Below, one piece after another: positions 51,044 to 60,945 of a DNA stretch of 64,000 nucleotides. Source of the stretch: Streptosporangium lutulentum (GTDB taxonomy: Bacteria > Actinomycetota > Actinomycetes > Streptosporangiales > Streptosporangiaceae); NCBI RefSeq assembly GCF_030811455.1, contig NZ_JAUSQU010000001.1, forward strand, positions 1,674,001 through 1,738,000, in the 5' to 3' direction. The notes beneath the pieces are model-generated. The model did not search any database, had not been told where the DNA came from, and saw only the letters and a list, made by a program, of their open reading frames with translations. The first letter of the stretch is position 1, and every line of letters starts with the position of its first letter. The translations under genes and the position numbers were made by a program.

Positions 51044-54000
51044 ATGCGTAGGCGCGTACTCGCGTTTGCCACCAGCGCCGTTCTCATGATCACGGGGCTC
51101 GTGGCCCTCCCGCAAGCCGCGATGGCCGCCGACGTCTTGCAAGAGGTCACGCTCGCCAAGGGCACCGCGGACATGGGCGAGCCGATGTCGCTGGCGGTCC
51201 TGCCGGACCGCACCGTGTTGCACACCTCGCGCGACGGGCGGATCTTCTCCACCGACGCGTCGGGCGACACGAGCCTGGCCGGCACCATCCCGGTCTACAC
51301 CCACGACGAGGAGGGGTTGCAGGGCATCGCCGCCGACCCCGGCTTCGCGACCAACCGCTGGATCTACCTGTACTACGCGCCGGTGCTCTCGACGCCGGCC
51401 GGAGACGCGCCGTCCACCGGCACCGACGCGGACTTCGCCCGCTGGCAGGGCCACAACCAGCTGTCCCGCTTCACCGTCAGGGCCAACGGCACGGTGGACC
51501 TGGCCAGTGAGAAGAAGATGCTGCAGGTCACCACGGACCGCGGGATGTGCTGTCACGTCGGCGGGGACATCGACTTCGACGCCCAGGGCAACCTCTACCT
51601 GACCACCGGCGACGACACGCAGCCGTGGTCGTCGAGCGGCTACACGCCGATCGACGAGCGGCCCGGCTTCAGCTGGGACTTCGACGCCCAGCGCACCTCC
51701 GGCAACACCAACGACCTGCGCGGCAAGCTCCTGCGGATCAAGCCCCAGCCCGACGGGACCTACACCGTCCCGAGCGGCAACCTCTTCGCGCCGGGGACGG
51801 CCAGGACCCGTCCCGAGATCTACGCGATGGGCTTCCGCAACCCCTTCCGGATGTCCGTCGACAAGGCCACCGGCGTCGTCTACGTCGGCAACTACGCCGC
51901 CGACTCCGACACCGCCGACCCGAACCGGGGCGAGGGCGGCCGGCAGGAGTTCGAGCGCGTCACCGGCCCCGGCAACCACGGCTGGCCGTACTGCCAGGGC
52001 TACAACAGCCCGTACAACGACTTCGACTTCGCCACCAACACCTCCGGGCCGAAGTTCAACTGCGCCGCGCCGGTCAACAACTCCCCGCACAACACCGGCC
52101 TGACCAATCTGCCGGCGGCCAAGCCCGCCTGGATCGCCTACGACGGCGGCGCGCCCTCACAGCTGGGCAACGGTGGCGGACCCATGGCCGGTCCGGTCTA
52201 CCGCTACAACGCGGCCCTGAACTCCCCGGCCAAGCTGCCGCAGAGCTACGACGGCAAGTTCTTCGCCGGTGAGTTCACCCAGAACTGGATCAAGACGATC
52301 ACCGCCGACGGAGACGGCAGCGCCGGCACCATCGCGGCGTTCCCCTGGACCCACACGCACATCATGGACATGGCGATGGGGCCGGAGGGCGCGCTCTACG
52401 TCCTCGACTACGGGGCCGGCTGGTTCAACGGCGACGAGAACTCCGCGCTGTACCGGGTGGAGAGCGCCCCCACCGGCAACCAGGCGCCGACCGCGGTCGC
52501 CACCGCCAACAAGATCTCCGGTCAGGCGCCCCTGGCGGTGGCCTTCAGCTCGGCCGGTTCCAGGGACCCCGAGGGCGGCGCGCTCACCTACGCCTGGACC
52601 TTCGGCGACGGCGGCACGTCGACGGCGGCCAACCCGTCGCACACGTACACCGCCAACGGTTCCTACCAGGCGAAACTGACCGTCAGGGACCCGGCGGGCA
52701 ACGTCGGCAGCGCGACGGTCACCGTCACGGTCGGCAACACCGCCCCGACGGTCACGCTCAACGGCCCGTCGAACGGTGCGATCTTCCAGTTCGGCGACGC
52801 GGTGCCCTACCGGGTGACGGTGACCGATCCCGAGGACGGCACGATCGACTGCTCGAAGGTGAAGGTCAACTTCATTCTCGGGCACGACCAGCACGGTCAC
52901 CCGATAACCAGCGCGACCGGCTGCACCGGTGTCCTGCAGACCACGGCCAACAGCGAGCACAGCCAGAGCGACAACATCTTCGGCGTCATCGACGCGACCT
53001 ACACCGACAACAGCGGCCTGATCGGCAACTCCCAGATCATCCTGCAGCCGGCGCACCGCCAGGCCGAGCACTTCGGCGGCTCCAGCGGCAACGTCACCGT
53101 GTACCCCAGCCCCAACACCGAGGGCACCTACGTCGGCGCCATCGAGAACGGCGACTGGCTGTCGTTCACCCCGTACAACCTGACCGGCGTCACCGGCGTC
53201 ACCGCGCGGGTCTCCTCGGCCAACGCGGGCGGCACGCTGGAGTTCCGTACCGGATCGGTCACCGGGCCCCTCGCCGGATCCGTCGCGGTTCCCGGCACCG
53301 GCGGCTGGGAGAACTGGGTCACCGTCAACGGCTCGATCAGCCCGCCGAGCGGGACCGCCCCGCTGTTCCTGGTCTTCAAGGGCGGCTCCGGCGGACTGTT
53401 CAACGTGGACCACTTCACCTTCACCGGCGGTGGGCCGGGACAGGGCGACCTGGCGCGGGGCAAGCCGGTGACGGCCTCGTCGACCGACGATCCGGCCCGC
53501 ACCGCGAACCTGGCGGTGGACGGCGACACCACCACGCGCTGGTCCAGTGCGTATGCCGATCCGCAGTGGATCCGGGTGGATCTGGGTGCTTCGTACGCCC
53601 TGAACCGGGTGCGGTTGAACTGGGAGGCGGCGTTCGGCCGGGCGTATCAGATTCAGACCTCACCGGACGGCAGCGCCTGGACGACGGTTTATTCCACGAC
53701 GACCGGTGACGGTGGGGTCGATGATGTGGCGTTGACCGGGACGGGTCGTTATGTGCGGGTCAACGGCACGCAGCGGGCGACGGCGTGGGGGTATTCGCTG
53801 TTCGATCTGAATGTGTTCGGTACGCCGGTGGCGTCGGGGTCGTCGTTGTTGTCGCAGGGGCGGCCGGTGACGGCGTCGAGCGTGGAGGCGGGTGCCAACG
53901 TGGTGGCCAACGCGGTGGACGGCAACACCGCTACGCGGTGGTCGAGCGCGTATGCCGATCCGCAGTGGATCCGGGTGGATCTGGGCGCTTCGCGGCAGGT

Positions 54001-54226
54001 CAGCCGGGTGCGGTTGAACTGGGAGGCGGCCTACGGGCGGGCGTATCAGATCCAGACCTCACCCGACGGCACCACCTGGACGACGGTTTACTCCACCACC
54101 GCCGGTGACGGCGGGATCGACGACGTGACATTGACCGGGACGGGCCGTTACGTGCGGGTCAACGGCACCCAGCGCGCCACCGCCTACGGCTACTCCCTGT
54201 GGGAATTCGAGGTCTACGGAAGCTGA
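51044..54226 (+). CDS. Secreted sugar-dehydrogenase-like protein with PKD, CBM6-like and two F5/8C domains
   Basis: 1060 residues. Signal peptide cleaved near AMA-AD (about residue 28). Residues 32-475: six-bladed propeller of the glucose/sorbosone dehydrogenase type (DEEGLQGIAADPGFATNRWIYLYYAP, GNHGWPYCQGYN, ALYVLDYGAGW). Then PKD (APTAVATANKISGQAPLAVAFSS...YAWTFGDGG), a region with two Cys, a CBM6-like domain (RQAEHF...YVGAIENGDWLSFTPYNL) and two F5/8C domains. It probably oxidises or binds an insoluble glycan outside the cell. ATG follows GGAAGGAG. The next gene begins 13 bp later. Confidence 0.85.
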   Translation: MRRRVLAFATSAVLMITGLVALPQAAMAADVLQEVTLAKGTADMGEPMSLAVLPDRTVLHTSRDGRIFSTDASGDTSLAGTIPVYTHDEEGLQGIAADPGFATNRWIYLYYAPVLSTPAGDAPSTGTDADFARWQGHNQLSRFTVRANGTVDLASEKKMLQVTTDRGMCCHVGGDIDFDAQGNLYLTTGDDTQPWSSSGYTPIDERPGFSWDFDAQRTSGNTNDLRGKLLRIKPQPDGTYTVPSGNLFAPGTARTRPEIYAMGFRNPFRMSVDKATGVVYVGNYAADSDTADPNRGEGGRQEFERVTGPGNHGWPYCQGYNSPYNDFDFATNTSGPKFNCAAPVNNSPHNTGLTNLPAAKPAWIAYDGGAPSQLGNGGGPMAGPVYRYNAALNSPAKLPQSYDGKFFAGEFTQNWIKTITADGDGSAGTIAAFPWTHTHIMDMAMGPEGALYVLDYGAGWFNGDENSALYRVESAPTGNQAPTAVATANKISGQAPLAVAFSSAGSRDPEGGALTYAWTFGDGGTSTAANPSHTYTANGSYQAKLTVRDPAGNVGSATVTVTVGNTAPTVTLNGPSNGAIFQFGDAVPYRVTVTDPEDGTIDCSKVKVNFILGHDQHGHPITSATGCTGVLQTTANSEHSQSDNIFGVIDATYTDNSGLIGNSQIILQPAHRQAEHFGGSSGNVTVYPSPNTEGTYVGAIENGDWLSFTPYNLTGVTGVTARVSSANAGGTLEFRTGSVTGPLAGSVAVPGTGGWENWVTVNGSISPPSGTAPLFLVFKGGSGGLFNVDHFTFTGGGPGQGDLARGKPVTASSTDDPARTANLAVDGDTTTRWSSAYADPQWIRVDLGASYALNRVRLNWEAAFGRAYQIQTSPDGSAWTTVYSTTTGDGGVDDVALTGTGRYVRVNGTQRATAWGYSLFDLNVFGTPVASGSSLLSQGRPVTASSVEAGANVVANAVDGNTATRWSSAYADPQWIRVDLGASRQVSRVRLNWEAAYGRAYQIQTSPDGTTWTTVYSTTAGDGGIDDVTLTGTGRYVRVNGTQRATAYGYSLWEFEVYGS

Positions 54227-54227
54227 G
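53551..54227 (+). repeat. 677-bp tail cassette (two F5/8C domains), copy 1
   Basis: Matches 55748-56424 with six differences by eye (about 99% identity). Codon choice here (tatgccgatccgcag, ttcgatctgaatgtg) is less GC-rich than in the rest of the gene. Confidence 0.95.
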
Positions 54228-54239
54228 AGGAAACCACCC

Positions 54240-56423
54240 GTGCGTACCCTGTTCAAAGGCAGGACGGCATTCGCAGTCGCCACGGTCTTCGCCATGGTGC
54301 TCGCCATGGCGGCACCGGCTTCTACCGCTTCTGCCGTGTCTGCTGTGCCTGCCGTGTCCTCCGTTTCCGTGACCGCGGCCGCGGCCCCTCCGATCACCTA
54401 CAAGGTCCTGGTCTTCTCCAAGACCACGGGATTTCGCCACTCCTCGATTCCCGACGGCATCGCGATGATCAGGCAACTGGGCGCCGACAACGGGTTCGCG
54501 GTCGACGCGACCGAGGACGCCGCCGCCTTCACCACCGCGAACCTCGCGCAGTACAAGGCCGTGGTGTGGCTGTCGACCACGGGTGACGTGCTCAACGCCG
54601 CCCAGCAGACGGCGTTCGAGTCCTACATCCGAGGCGGCGGCGGTTACGCGGGCGTCCACGCGGCGGCCGACACCGAATACGACTGGCCCTGGTACGGCGG
54701 GCTGGTCGGCTCCTACTTCAAGTCGCACCCGGCGACCCAGCAGGCGACGGTGCGCTTCGAGGACCGGGCCAACCCGTCGACGGCGCACGCCCCGCAGACC
54801 TGGACCCGCACCGACGAGTGGTACGACTACCGCACCAACCCGCGTACGGACGTCAAGGTGCTCGCGAACATCGACGAGTCCTCCTACTCCGGCGGCACCA
54901 TGGGCGCCGACCACCCGATCACCTGGTGTCACGGCTACGAGGGCGGCCGGTCCTGGTACACCGGCATGGGGCACACCGAGGAGTCCTACGCCGACCCGGC
55001 CTTCGCCACGCTGGTGCTCGGCGGGATCCAGGTGGCCGCGGGTGCCGCGCACAGCGACTGCCGGCCCGAATCCGGCTACACACCGCTCTTCGACGGCACC
55101 CAGGCCAGCCTGGACAAGTGGCGTCAGGCCGGACCCGGGGGATTCACCCTCGCGAACGGCACCCTCAGCTCCTTCGGCGGCATGGGCCTGCTGTGGTACC
55201 CGCTGAGCACCTTCGGCGACTACTCGCTCAAGCTCGACTGGATGATGCCGGGCGATGACAACGGCGGCCTGTTCATCGGCTTCCCCGACCCCCAGGGCGA
55301 TCCGTGGGCCCCGGTCTCCACGGGCCACGAGATCCAGATCGACGCCACCGACGCCGACCCGTCCCGCACCACCGGCAGCGTCTACAGTTTCCAGGCGCCG
55401 GACTCCGCGCTGCGCGCCGCGAACCTCAACCCGCCCGGCATGTGGAACACCTACGACGTCAGGGTGCACGGCCGGCACGTCGAGGTCTACCTCAACGGCG
55501 TGAAGATCAACGACTACACCAGCACCCGGAACATCGCCAACGGCTACATCGGCGTGCAGAACGACGGCGACGCCGCGCACATCAGCTACCGCAACATCCG
55601 CATCAAGCCGGACTCAGGACCGCCAGTGCCGCCGGCCACCGACCTGGCGCGGGGCAAGCCGGTCACGACGTCGAGCGTGGAGGCGGGCAGCGCCCACGTG
55701 GGCGCCAACGCCGTGGACGGCAACGCCACCACCCGGTGGTCGAGCCTGTATGCCGATCCGCAGTGGATCCGGGTGGATCTGGGTGCTTCGTACACCCTGA
55801 ACCGGGTGCGGTTGAACTGGGAGGCGGCGTTCGGCCGGGCGTATCAGATTCAGACCTCGCCGGACGGCAGCGCCTGGACGACGGTTTATTCCACGACGAC
55901 CGGTGACGGTGGGGTCGATGATGTGGCGTTGACCGGGACGGGTCGTTATGTGCGGGTCAACGGCACGCAGCGGGCGACGGCGTGGGGGTATTCGCTGTTC
56001 GATCTGAATGTGTTCGGCACGCCGGTGGCGTCGGGGTCGTCGTTGTTGTCGCAGGGGCGGCCGGTGACGGCGTCGAGCGTGGAGGCGGGTGCCAACGTGG
56101 TGGCCAACGCGGTGGACGGCAACACCGCTACGCGGTGGTCGAGCGCGTATGCCGATCCGCAGTGGATCCGGGTGGATCTGGGCGCTTCGCGGCAGGTCAG
56201 CCGGGTGCGGTTGAACTGGGAGGCGGCCTACGGGCGGGCGTATCAGATCCAGACCTCACCCGACGGCACCACCTGGAGCACGGTTTACTCCACCACCGCC
56301 GGTGACGGCGGGGTCGACGACGTGACATTGACCGGGACGGGCCGTTACGTGCGGGTCAACGGCACCCAGCGCGCCACCGCCTACGGCTACTCCCTGTGGG
56401 AATTCGAGGTCTACGGAAGCTGA
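54240..56423 (+). CDS. Secreted ThuA-like / DUF1080 protein with two F5/8C domains
   Basis: 727 residues. Signal peptide (about 40 residues), ThuA-like domain (YKVLVFSKTTGFRHSSIPDGIAMI...GYAGVHAAADTEYDWPWYGGLVGSYFKSHP), then DUF1080/3-keto-disaccharide-hydrolase-like lectin fold (YTPLFDGTQASLDKWRQAG...GLFIGFPDPQGDPW), then two F5/8C domains nearly identical to those of the previous gene. ThuA and DUF1080 families act in 3-keto-glycoside breakdown, so the pair may oxidise and cleave one glycan. GTG start with GAGAGGAAACC before it. Confidence 0.87.
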   Translation: MRTLFKGRTAFAVATVFAMVLAMAAPASTASAVSAVPAVSSVSVTAAAAPPITYKVLVFSKTTGFRHSSIPDGIAMIRQLGADNGFAVDATEDAAAFTTANLAQYKAVVWLSTTGDVLNAAQQTAFESYIRGGGGYAGVHAAADTEYDWPWYGGLVGSYFKSHPATQQATVRFEDRANPSTAHAPQTWTRTDEWYDYRTNPRTDVKVLANIDESSYSGGTMGADHPITWCHGYEGGRSWYTGMGHTEESYADPAFATLVLGGIQVAAGAAHSDCRPESGYTPLFDGTQASLDKWRQAGPGGFTLANGTLSSFGGMGLLWYPLSTFGDYSLKLDWMMPGDDNGGLFIGFPDPQGDPWAPVSTGHEIQIDATDADPSRTTGSVYSFQAPDSALRAANLNPPGMWNTYDVRVHGRHVEVYLNGVKINDYTSTRNIANGYIGVQNDGDAAHISYRNIRIKPDSGPPVPPATDLARGKPVTTSSVEAGSAHVGANAVDGNATTRWSSLYADPQWIRVDLGASYTLNRVRLNWEAAFGRAYQIQTSPDGSAWTTVYSTTTGDGGVDDVALTGTGRYVRVNGTQRATAWGYSLFDLNVFGTPVASGSSLLSQGRPVTASSVEAGANVVANAVDGNTATRWSSAYADPQWIRVDLGASRQVSRVRLNWEAAYGRAYQIQTSPDGTTWSTVYSTTAGDGGVDDVTLTGTGRYVRVNGTQRATAYGYSLWEFEVYGS

Positions 56424-56424
56424 G
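55748..56424 (+). repeat. 677-bp tail cassette (two F5/8C domains), copy 2
   Basis: Second copy of the cassette at 53551-54227, offset 2197 bp. Identity extends to the base after the stop codon and then ends abruptly; a short gcggctccggg repeat follows at 56424 and 56460. Confidence 0.95.
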
Positions 56425-56491
56425 CGGCTCCGGGACCCCGGGCACTCAACGGAAGCCGAGCGGCTCCGGGGCCTCGAAGGGCTCGGGGAAC

Positions 56492-57550
56492 TCAGTCGAT
56501 CGGGGAGGAACGCGTGGCGATCCGGACACGGGCGCCGCGCGTTCCTCTTCCGTACGGCTCGACCCCGTCCAGCCCGACTCCGACCGGCGTGGATCCGTCA
56601 GGCTCACTTTCCTCCGGCCTGGCCCCGCCCGGTTCGACGGAGCGCGTACGGACCACGGCCAGCTGGGCGAAAAGCGCACCGCTCAGGACCAGGGCCCCTC
56701 CGAGCAGTTGGGGAAGACCGAGCGACTGGCCCAGCAACCACCAGGCGATGACCACGCTGGCGACCACCTCAAGTGAGGCGATTGTGGCTCCGATGGCCGC
56801 GCTCAGGCGGCGCACCGCCGCGATTCCGGTGATGTAGGCGATCACCGTACCGACGACGACCAGCCATCCCACCACCAGCGGGCCCGGAAGCGTCCGCTCT
56901 CCCAGGGCCAGGTCGGCGGTGAGCAGGTGCCAGGGGAGGGACCAGGGCCTGACCACCGGCACGAGCGCGACCACCGCGCCGATGAGTCCCCAGGTGAGCG
57001 CGCCGAGCGGGTCGACGTCCTTTCCCGCGTCCTGGCTGAGCAGGAAATACGCCGCCGCGCAGACGGCCGTGGCGAATCCCAGGACCAGGCCGAGTCCGTC
57101 CAGGCGCAGGCCCTGCCACACCTCGACGACGCAGGCGAGCCCGCCGATCGCGAGAATCGCACCGATCAGGGCGGCACGCGGCAGCCGTACGCGTCGCACG
57201 ATCCCCACCCAGGCCAGGACCAGAACCGGTGCGGCGTACTCCAGCAACGACGCGATGCCCACCGGCAGGCGGGCGACCGTCGCGTAGTAGAAGGCCTGGA
57301 CCGCGGCGAAGCCGAGCAGGCTGTAGGCGGCGACGAACACCAGCCGGTGGCGGGGAACGATCAGGGCCCTCGGCCTGCTCACGAGGGTCACCAGCAACAA
57401 CACGAGCGCCGCTCCCGCGAGCCTCGTCCACACCACCTGTGACGGCGACAGGCCCGCGTCGATGAGTGATCTGGCCAGGGGACCGGAGAAGCCGAAACAC
57501 AGGGCCGAGACGACCGCCAGGATCAAACCGTGGGCGCTGGATCGAGGCAT
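56492..57550 (-). CDS. EamA-family (DMT) transporter
   Basis: 352 residues, ten hydrophobic helices in two EamA halves (ILAVVSALCFGFSGPLARSLIDAG...; LGLVLGFATAVCAAAYFLLSQ...), RhaT/YdcZ-like exporter of small metabolites, plus a charged C-terminal tail. ATG at 57550 has AAGGAG 9 nt upstream; an earlier ATG at 57607 lies beyond a palindromic site and is unlikely. Divergent from the formate dehydrogenase gene. Confidence 0.85.
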   Translation of the reverse strand: MPRSSAHGLILAVVSALCFGFSGPLARSLIDAGLSPSQVVWTRLAGAALVLLLVTLVSRPRALIVPRHRLVFVAAYSLLGFAAVQAFYYATVARLPVGIASLLEYAAPVLVLAWVGIVRRVRLPRAALIGAILAIGGLACVVEVWQGLRLDGLGLVLGFATAVCAAAYFLLSQDAGKDVDPLGALTWGLIGAVVALVPVVRPWSLPWHLLTADLALGERTLPGPLVVGWLVVVGTVIAYITGIAAVRRLSAAIGATIASLEVVASVVIAWWLLGQSLGLPQLLGGALVLSGALFAQLAVVRTRSVEPGGARPEESEPDGSTPVGVGLDGVEPYGRGTRGARVRIATRSSPID

Positions 57551-57573
57551 CTGAGCGTCTCCTTTCGCTCTCA

Positions 57574-57600
57574 ACACCTTCATAAACGTTTTGATGGTGT
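57574..57600. promoter_or_regulatory. 27-bp imperfect palindrome between eamA and formate dehydrogenase genes
   Basis: ACACCTTCATAAACGTTTTG continuing to ATGGTGT: centre AAACGTTT, outer arms ACACCtTCA / TGAtGGTGT with one mismatch. A divergent operator is the likely role. Confidence 0.5.
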
Positions 57601-57688
57601 CGTTCAATGGGGTGTCGGTGGTTTTTGTGATGCATTTCCGTTTTGTGGGAGGCGGTTAGACCCTCTGGGCCGGGGTAGGACCGCCGCC

Positions 57689-60600
57689 ATGGCAGGGGGG
57701 AAGAACTGGATCTCCCGCTGGCCGGTGTTCCGGCAGCTCATGGGAGAGAACGGCAGGGGTGAAGCCGCGCGTTCGGCGCGCACCGACGCGCTGAGGCCCC
57801 GCACCGAGAAGGCCGACAGCGTCGCCAAGTCGATCTGCCCGTACTGCGCGGTCGGCTGCGGCCAGCTCGTCTACGTCAAGGACGGCAGGGTCTCCCAGAT
57901 CGAGGGTGACCCCGACTCGCCCATCTCCCGCGGCAGGCTCTGCCCCAAGGGATCGGCGAGCAAGCAGCTCGTCACCCATCCCGGCCGGCAGACGCAGGTG
58001 CTCTACCGGCGGCCGCACGGCACCGAGTGGGAGCGGCTCGATCTCGAGACCGCGATGGACATGATCGCCGACCGGGTGGTGCGCACCCGGCGGGAGACCT
58101 GGCAGCAGGAGGAGGAGGGCAAGGTCGTCCGGCGCACCATGGGCATCGCCGGCCTGGGCGGGGCGACGCTGGACAACGAAGAGAACTACCTGATGAAGAA
58201 GCTCTACACCGCCATGGGTGCGATCCAGGTGGAGAACCAGGCCCGTATTTGACACTCCTCCACCGTCCCCGGTCTGGGGACCAGCTTCGGGCGTGGCGGC
58301 GCGACGGACTTCCAGCAGGACCTGGTCGAATCCGACTGCATCGTCATCCAGGGCTCCAACATGGCCGAGTGCCATCCGGTGGGGTTCCAGTGGGTGGTGG
58401 AGGCCAGGGCGCGAGGCGCGAAGGTCTTCCACATCGATCCGCGCTTCACGCGGACCAGCGCGATCGCCGACCGGTACATACCGATTCGTGCTGGAAGTGA
58501 CATCGTCCTGCTCGGTGCGCTGGTCAACCACGTGCTCACGAACGAACTCGACTTCCGCGAGTACGTGCTGGCCTACACCAACGCCTCGACGATCGTGTCC
58601 GAGGACTTCCAGGACACCGAGGACCTGGACGGGCTGTTCTCCGGCTTCGATCCGGAGACGAACACCTACGATCCGTCGAGCTGGGCCTACGAGGGCGCGG
58701 GCGAGGAGGCCGCCGCCGGGCTGCGCGGCGAGCAGCTGGAGGGCGGCCGGCACCACGCCGAGGCCGCGGGTGCCGAGCAGTACGGCTCGGGCGGCGCCCC
58801 CGCGCCCTCGAAGCCACCCACCGACCCCACGCTGGCCCACCCGCGATGCGTCTACCGGATCCTCAAACGGCACTTCGCCCGCTACACCCCGGAGCTGGTG
58901 GCCGAGCTGTGCGGCATCTCCCCGGAGGAGTTCACCGAGCTCGCCGACGCGATCACCGCCAACTCCGGCCGCGAGCGCACCACCGCCTGGGCGTACGCCG
59001 TCGGCTGGACCCAGCACACGGTGGGCGCGCAGTACATCCGCACGGCCTCGATCCTGCAACTGCTGCTCGGCAACATGGGCCGCCCCGGCGGCGGCATCCT
59101 GGCGCTGCGCGGCCACGCCAGCATCCAGGGCTCCACCGACATCCCGACGCTGTTCAACATCCTGCCGGGATACCTGCCGATGCCCCACGCGCACCGGCAC
59201 GAGGGGCTGGACGACTACCTGTCCCAGGCCGGGCCCGACACGGGCTTCTGGGGCAGGAAACGCGCCTACACGGTGAGCCTCCTCAAGGCGTGGTGGGGCG
59301 ACGCCGCCACCGAGGAGAACGACTTCTGCTTCGACTACCTGCCGCGCCTCACCGGCGACCACGGCCACTACACCACCGTGATGGGGCAGATCGACGGCAC
59401 CGTGAAGGGCTACTTCGTGGTGGGGGAGAACCCGGCGGTCGGCTCCTCCGGCGGCAAGGCCCAGCGCCTCGGGCTGGCCAACCTCGACTGGCTGGTGGTG
59501 CGCGACCTGACCCTGGTGGAGACGGCCACGTTCTGGAAGGACGGCCCGGAGCTGGAGACCGGGGAGATGCGCACCGAGGACATCGCCACCGAGGTGTTCT
59601 TCCTGCCCGCCGCGAGCCACGTGGAGAAGGAGGGCACCTTCACCAACACCCAGCGGCTGCTGCAGTGGCGGGAGAAGGCCCTCGAACCGCCGGGCGACTG
59701 CCGTAGCGACCTGTCGTTCTACTACCACCTGGGCAAGCTGATCAGGCAGCGGGCGGGCGACGACGAGATCGACCGGCCGCTGCGCGAGCTGACCTGGGAC
59801 TACCCCGAGCACGGCGAGCAGCGAGAACCCTCGGCGGAGGCGGTGCTACGCGAGATCAACGGCACCGGCCCCGACGGGCGGACGCTGTCGGCCTACACCG
59901 ACCTCAAGGCGGACGGGTCCACCCGGTGCGGCTGCTGGATCTACTGCGGGGTCTACGCCGACGAGGTCAACCAGGCGGCCCGGCGCAAGCCGGGGCGCGA
60001 GCAGACCCCGGTCGCACCCGAATGGGGCTGGGCCTGGCCGGCCAACCGGCGCATGCTCTACAACCGCGCCTCCGCCGACCCCGAGGGCCGTCCGTGGAGC
60101 GAGCGCAAGGCCTACATCTGGTGGGACGCGGACAAGGGGGAGTGGACCGGGCACGACGTGCCGGACTTCGAGAAGACCAAGCCGCCCGACTACCTGCCCC
60201 CCGACGGGGCCCTGGCAGAGGCGGCCCTGGCCGGAACCGACCCGTTCATCATGCAGCCCGACGGCAAGGGCTGGCTGTTCGCCCCGGCGGGACTGGCCGA
60301 CGGCCCGATGCCGGCGCACTACGAGCCGCACGAGTCGCCGGTGCGCAACTCGCTGTACGGCCAGCAGTCCAATCCCGCGCGTCAGGTCTACCCGCGTGCC
60401 GAGAGCCCCTACAACCCGCCGGAGTCGCCGCGCTTCCCGCACGTGCTCACGACCTACCGGCTCACCGAGCACCATACCGCGGGCGCCATGAGCAGGCCGC
60501 TGGCCTACCTCGCCGAACTGCAGCCCGAGCTGTTCTGCGAGGTGTCGCCCCTGCTCGCCGCCGAGCTGGGGCTGGCCAACGGAGGCTGGGTGACGATTGT

Positions 60601-60883
60601 GACGACGCGCACCGCCATCGAGGCCCGCGTCCTGGTGACCGACCGCGTCCGCCCGCTGCGGATCCAGGGCCGGGTGGTCCACCAGATCGGCCTGCCGTAC
60701 CACTGGGGCTGGGGCAGCGGCGGCCTGGTGACCGGCGACGCCGTCAACGACCTGCTGCCCATCGTGCTCGACCCGAACGTCTACATCCAGGAGGGCAAGG
60801 CCGTGACCTGTGACCTGCGACCCGGCAGACGCCCCAGGGGAAGGGCCCTGCTCGATCTGATCGAGGAGTATCGCCGTGGCTGA
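57689..60883 (+). CDS. Selenocysteine-containing formate dehydrogenase alpha subunit
   Basis: 1064 residues if the TGA at 58250 is read as Sec188. Upstream part: [4Fe-4S] site CPYCAVGC...RLCPKG, then KLYTAMGAIQVENQARI-U-HSSTVPGLGTSFGRGG, the Sec context of FdnG/FdhF-type enzymes. The same frame continues without interruption through the molybdopterin domains (FNILPGYLPMPHAHRHEGLDDYL, VVGENPAVGSSGG, TYRLTEHHTAGAMSRPL, IGLPYHWGWGSGG). No Tat signal, so a cytoplasmic enzyme oxidising formate to CO2. Its Fe-S beta partner starts 8 bases before the stop but is cut off. Needs SelA/B/C/D from elsewhere. Confidence 0.93.
58250..58281 (+). promoter_or_regulatory. Selenocysteine TGA and bacterial SECIS-like hairpin
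   Basis: TGA at 58250-58252; 12 nt later the hairpin GTCCCC-GGTCT-GGGGAC (58265-58281). The loop GGUCU is the SelB recognition loop known from E. coli fdhF, at similar distance. Confidence 0.9.
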
Positions 60884-60926
60884 ACGGATGGGGTTCTTCA
60901 CCGACACTAGCATGGTGTACCCATAG
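60876..60926 (+). pseudogene. 5' stub of formate dehydrogenase beta (4Fe-4S) subunit gene
   Basis: GTG GCT GAA... overlaps the alpha stop and codes VAERMGFFTDTS. Beta subunits of this family begin with GFFTDTSVCIGCKACEVACK; here the match stops after TDTS and four foreign codons lead to a TAG. The serine recombinase gene starts 20 bp on. The beta gene has therefore been split by integration; its remainder should lie at the far end of the element, outside the window. Confidence 0.8.
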
Positions 60927-60945
60927 GCTCCATATACTGGTGGGC
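60900..60945 (+). other. Probable attL of the integrated element
   Basis: Junction between formate dehydrogenase beta sequence (through accgacactag) and element sequence (catggtgtacccatag onward). Serine recombinases cross over at a 2-bp core, so no long direct repeat is expected; the exact core cannot be fixed without the right end. Confidence 0.6.
60932..60937 (+). promoter_or_regulatory. -10 box of the recombinase gene, leaderless arrangement
   Basis: TATACT ends 8 nt before the ATG at 60946 and no Shine-Dalgarno is present, so transcription would start at or near the start codon. A similar TATAAC (63050-63055) precedes the ATG of the gene at 63062. Confidence 0.5.

Noticed and set aside
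57551..57607. N-terminal extension of the EamA transporter (MNDTIKTF)
   Set aside because: It would run through a palindromic control site and lacks a ribosome-binding site; ATG 57550 has AAGGAG.
58250..58252. Premature stop in the formate dehydrogenase gene
   Set aside because: The frame continues unbroken for 877 codons, the context fits selenocysteine and a GGUCU-loop hairpin follows at the right distance.
60900..60945. tRNA gene as attachment site of the integrated element
   Set aside because: No tRNA-like cloverleaf nearby; the disrupted sequence is the start of a formate dehydrogenase beta gene.
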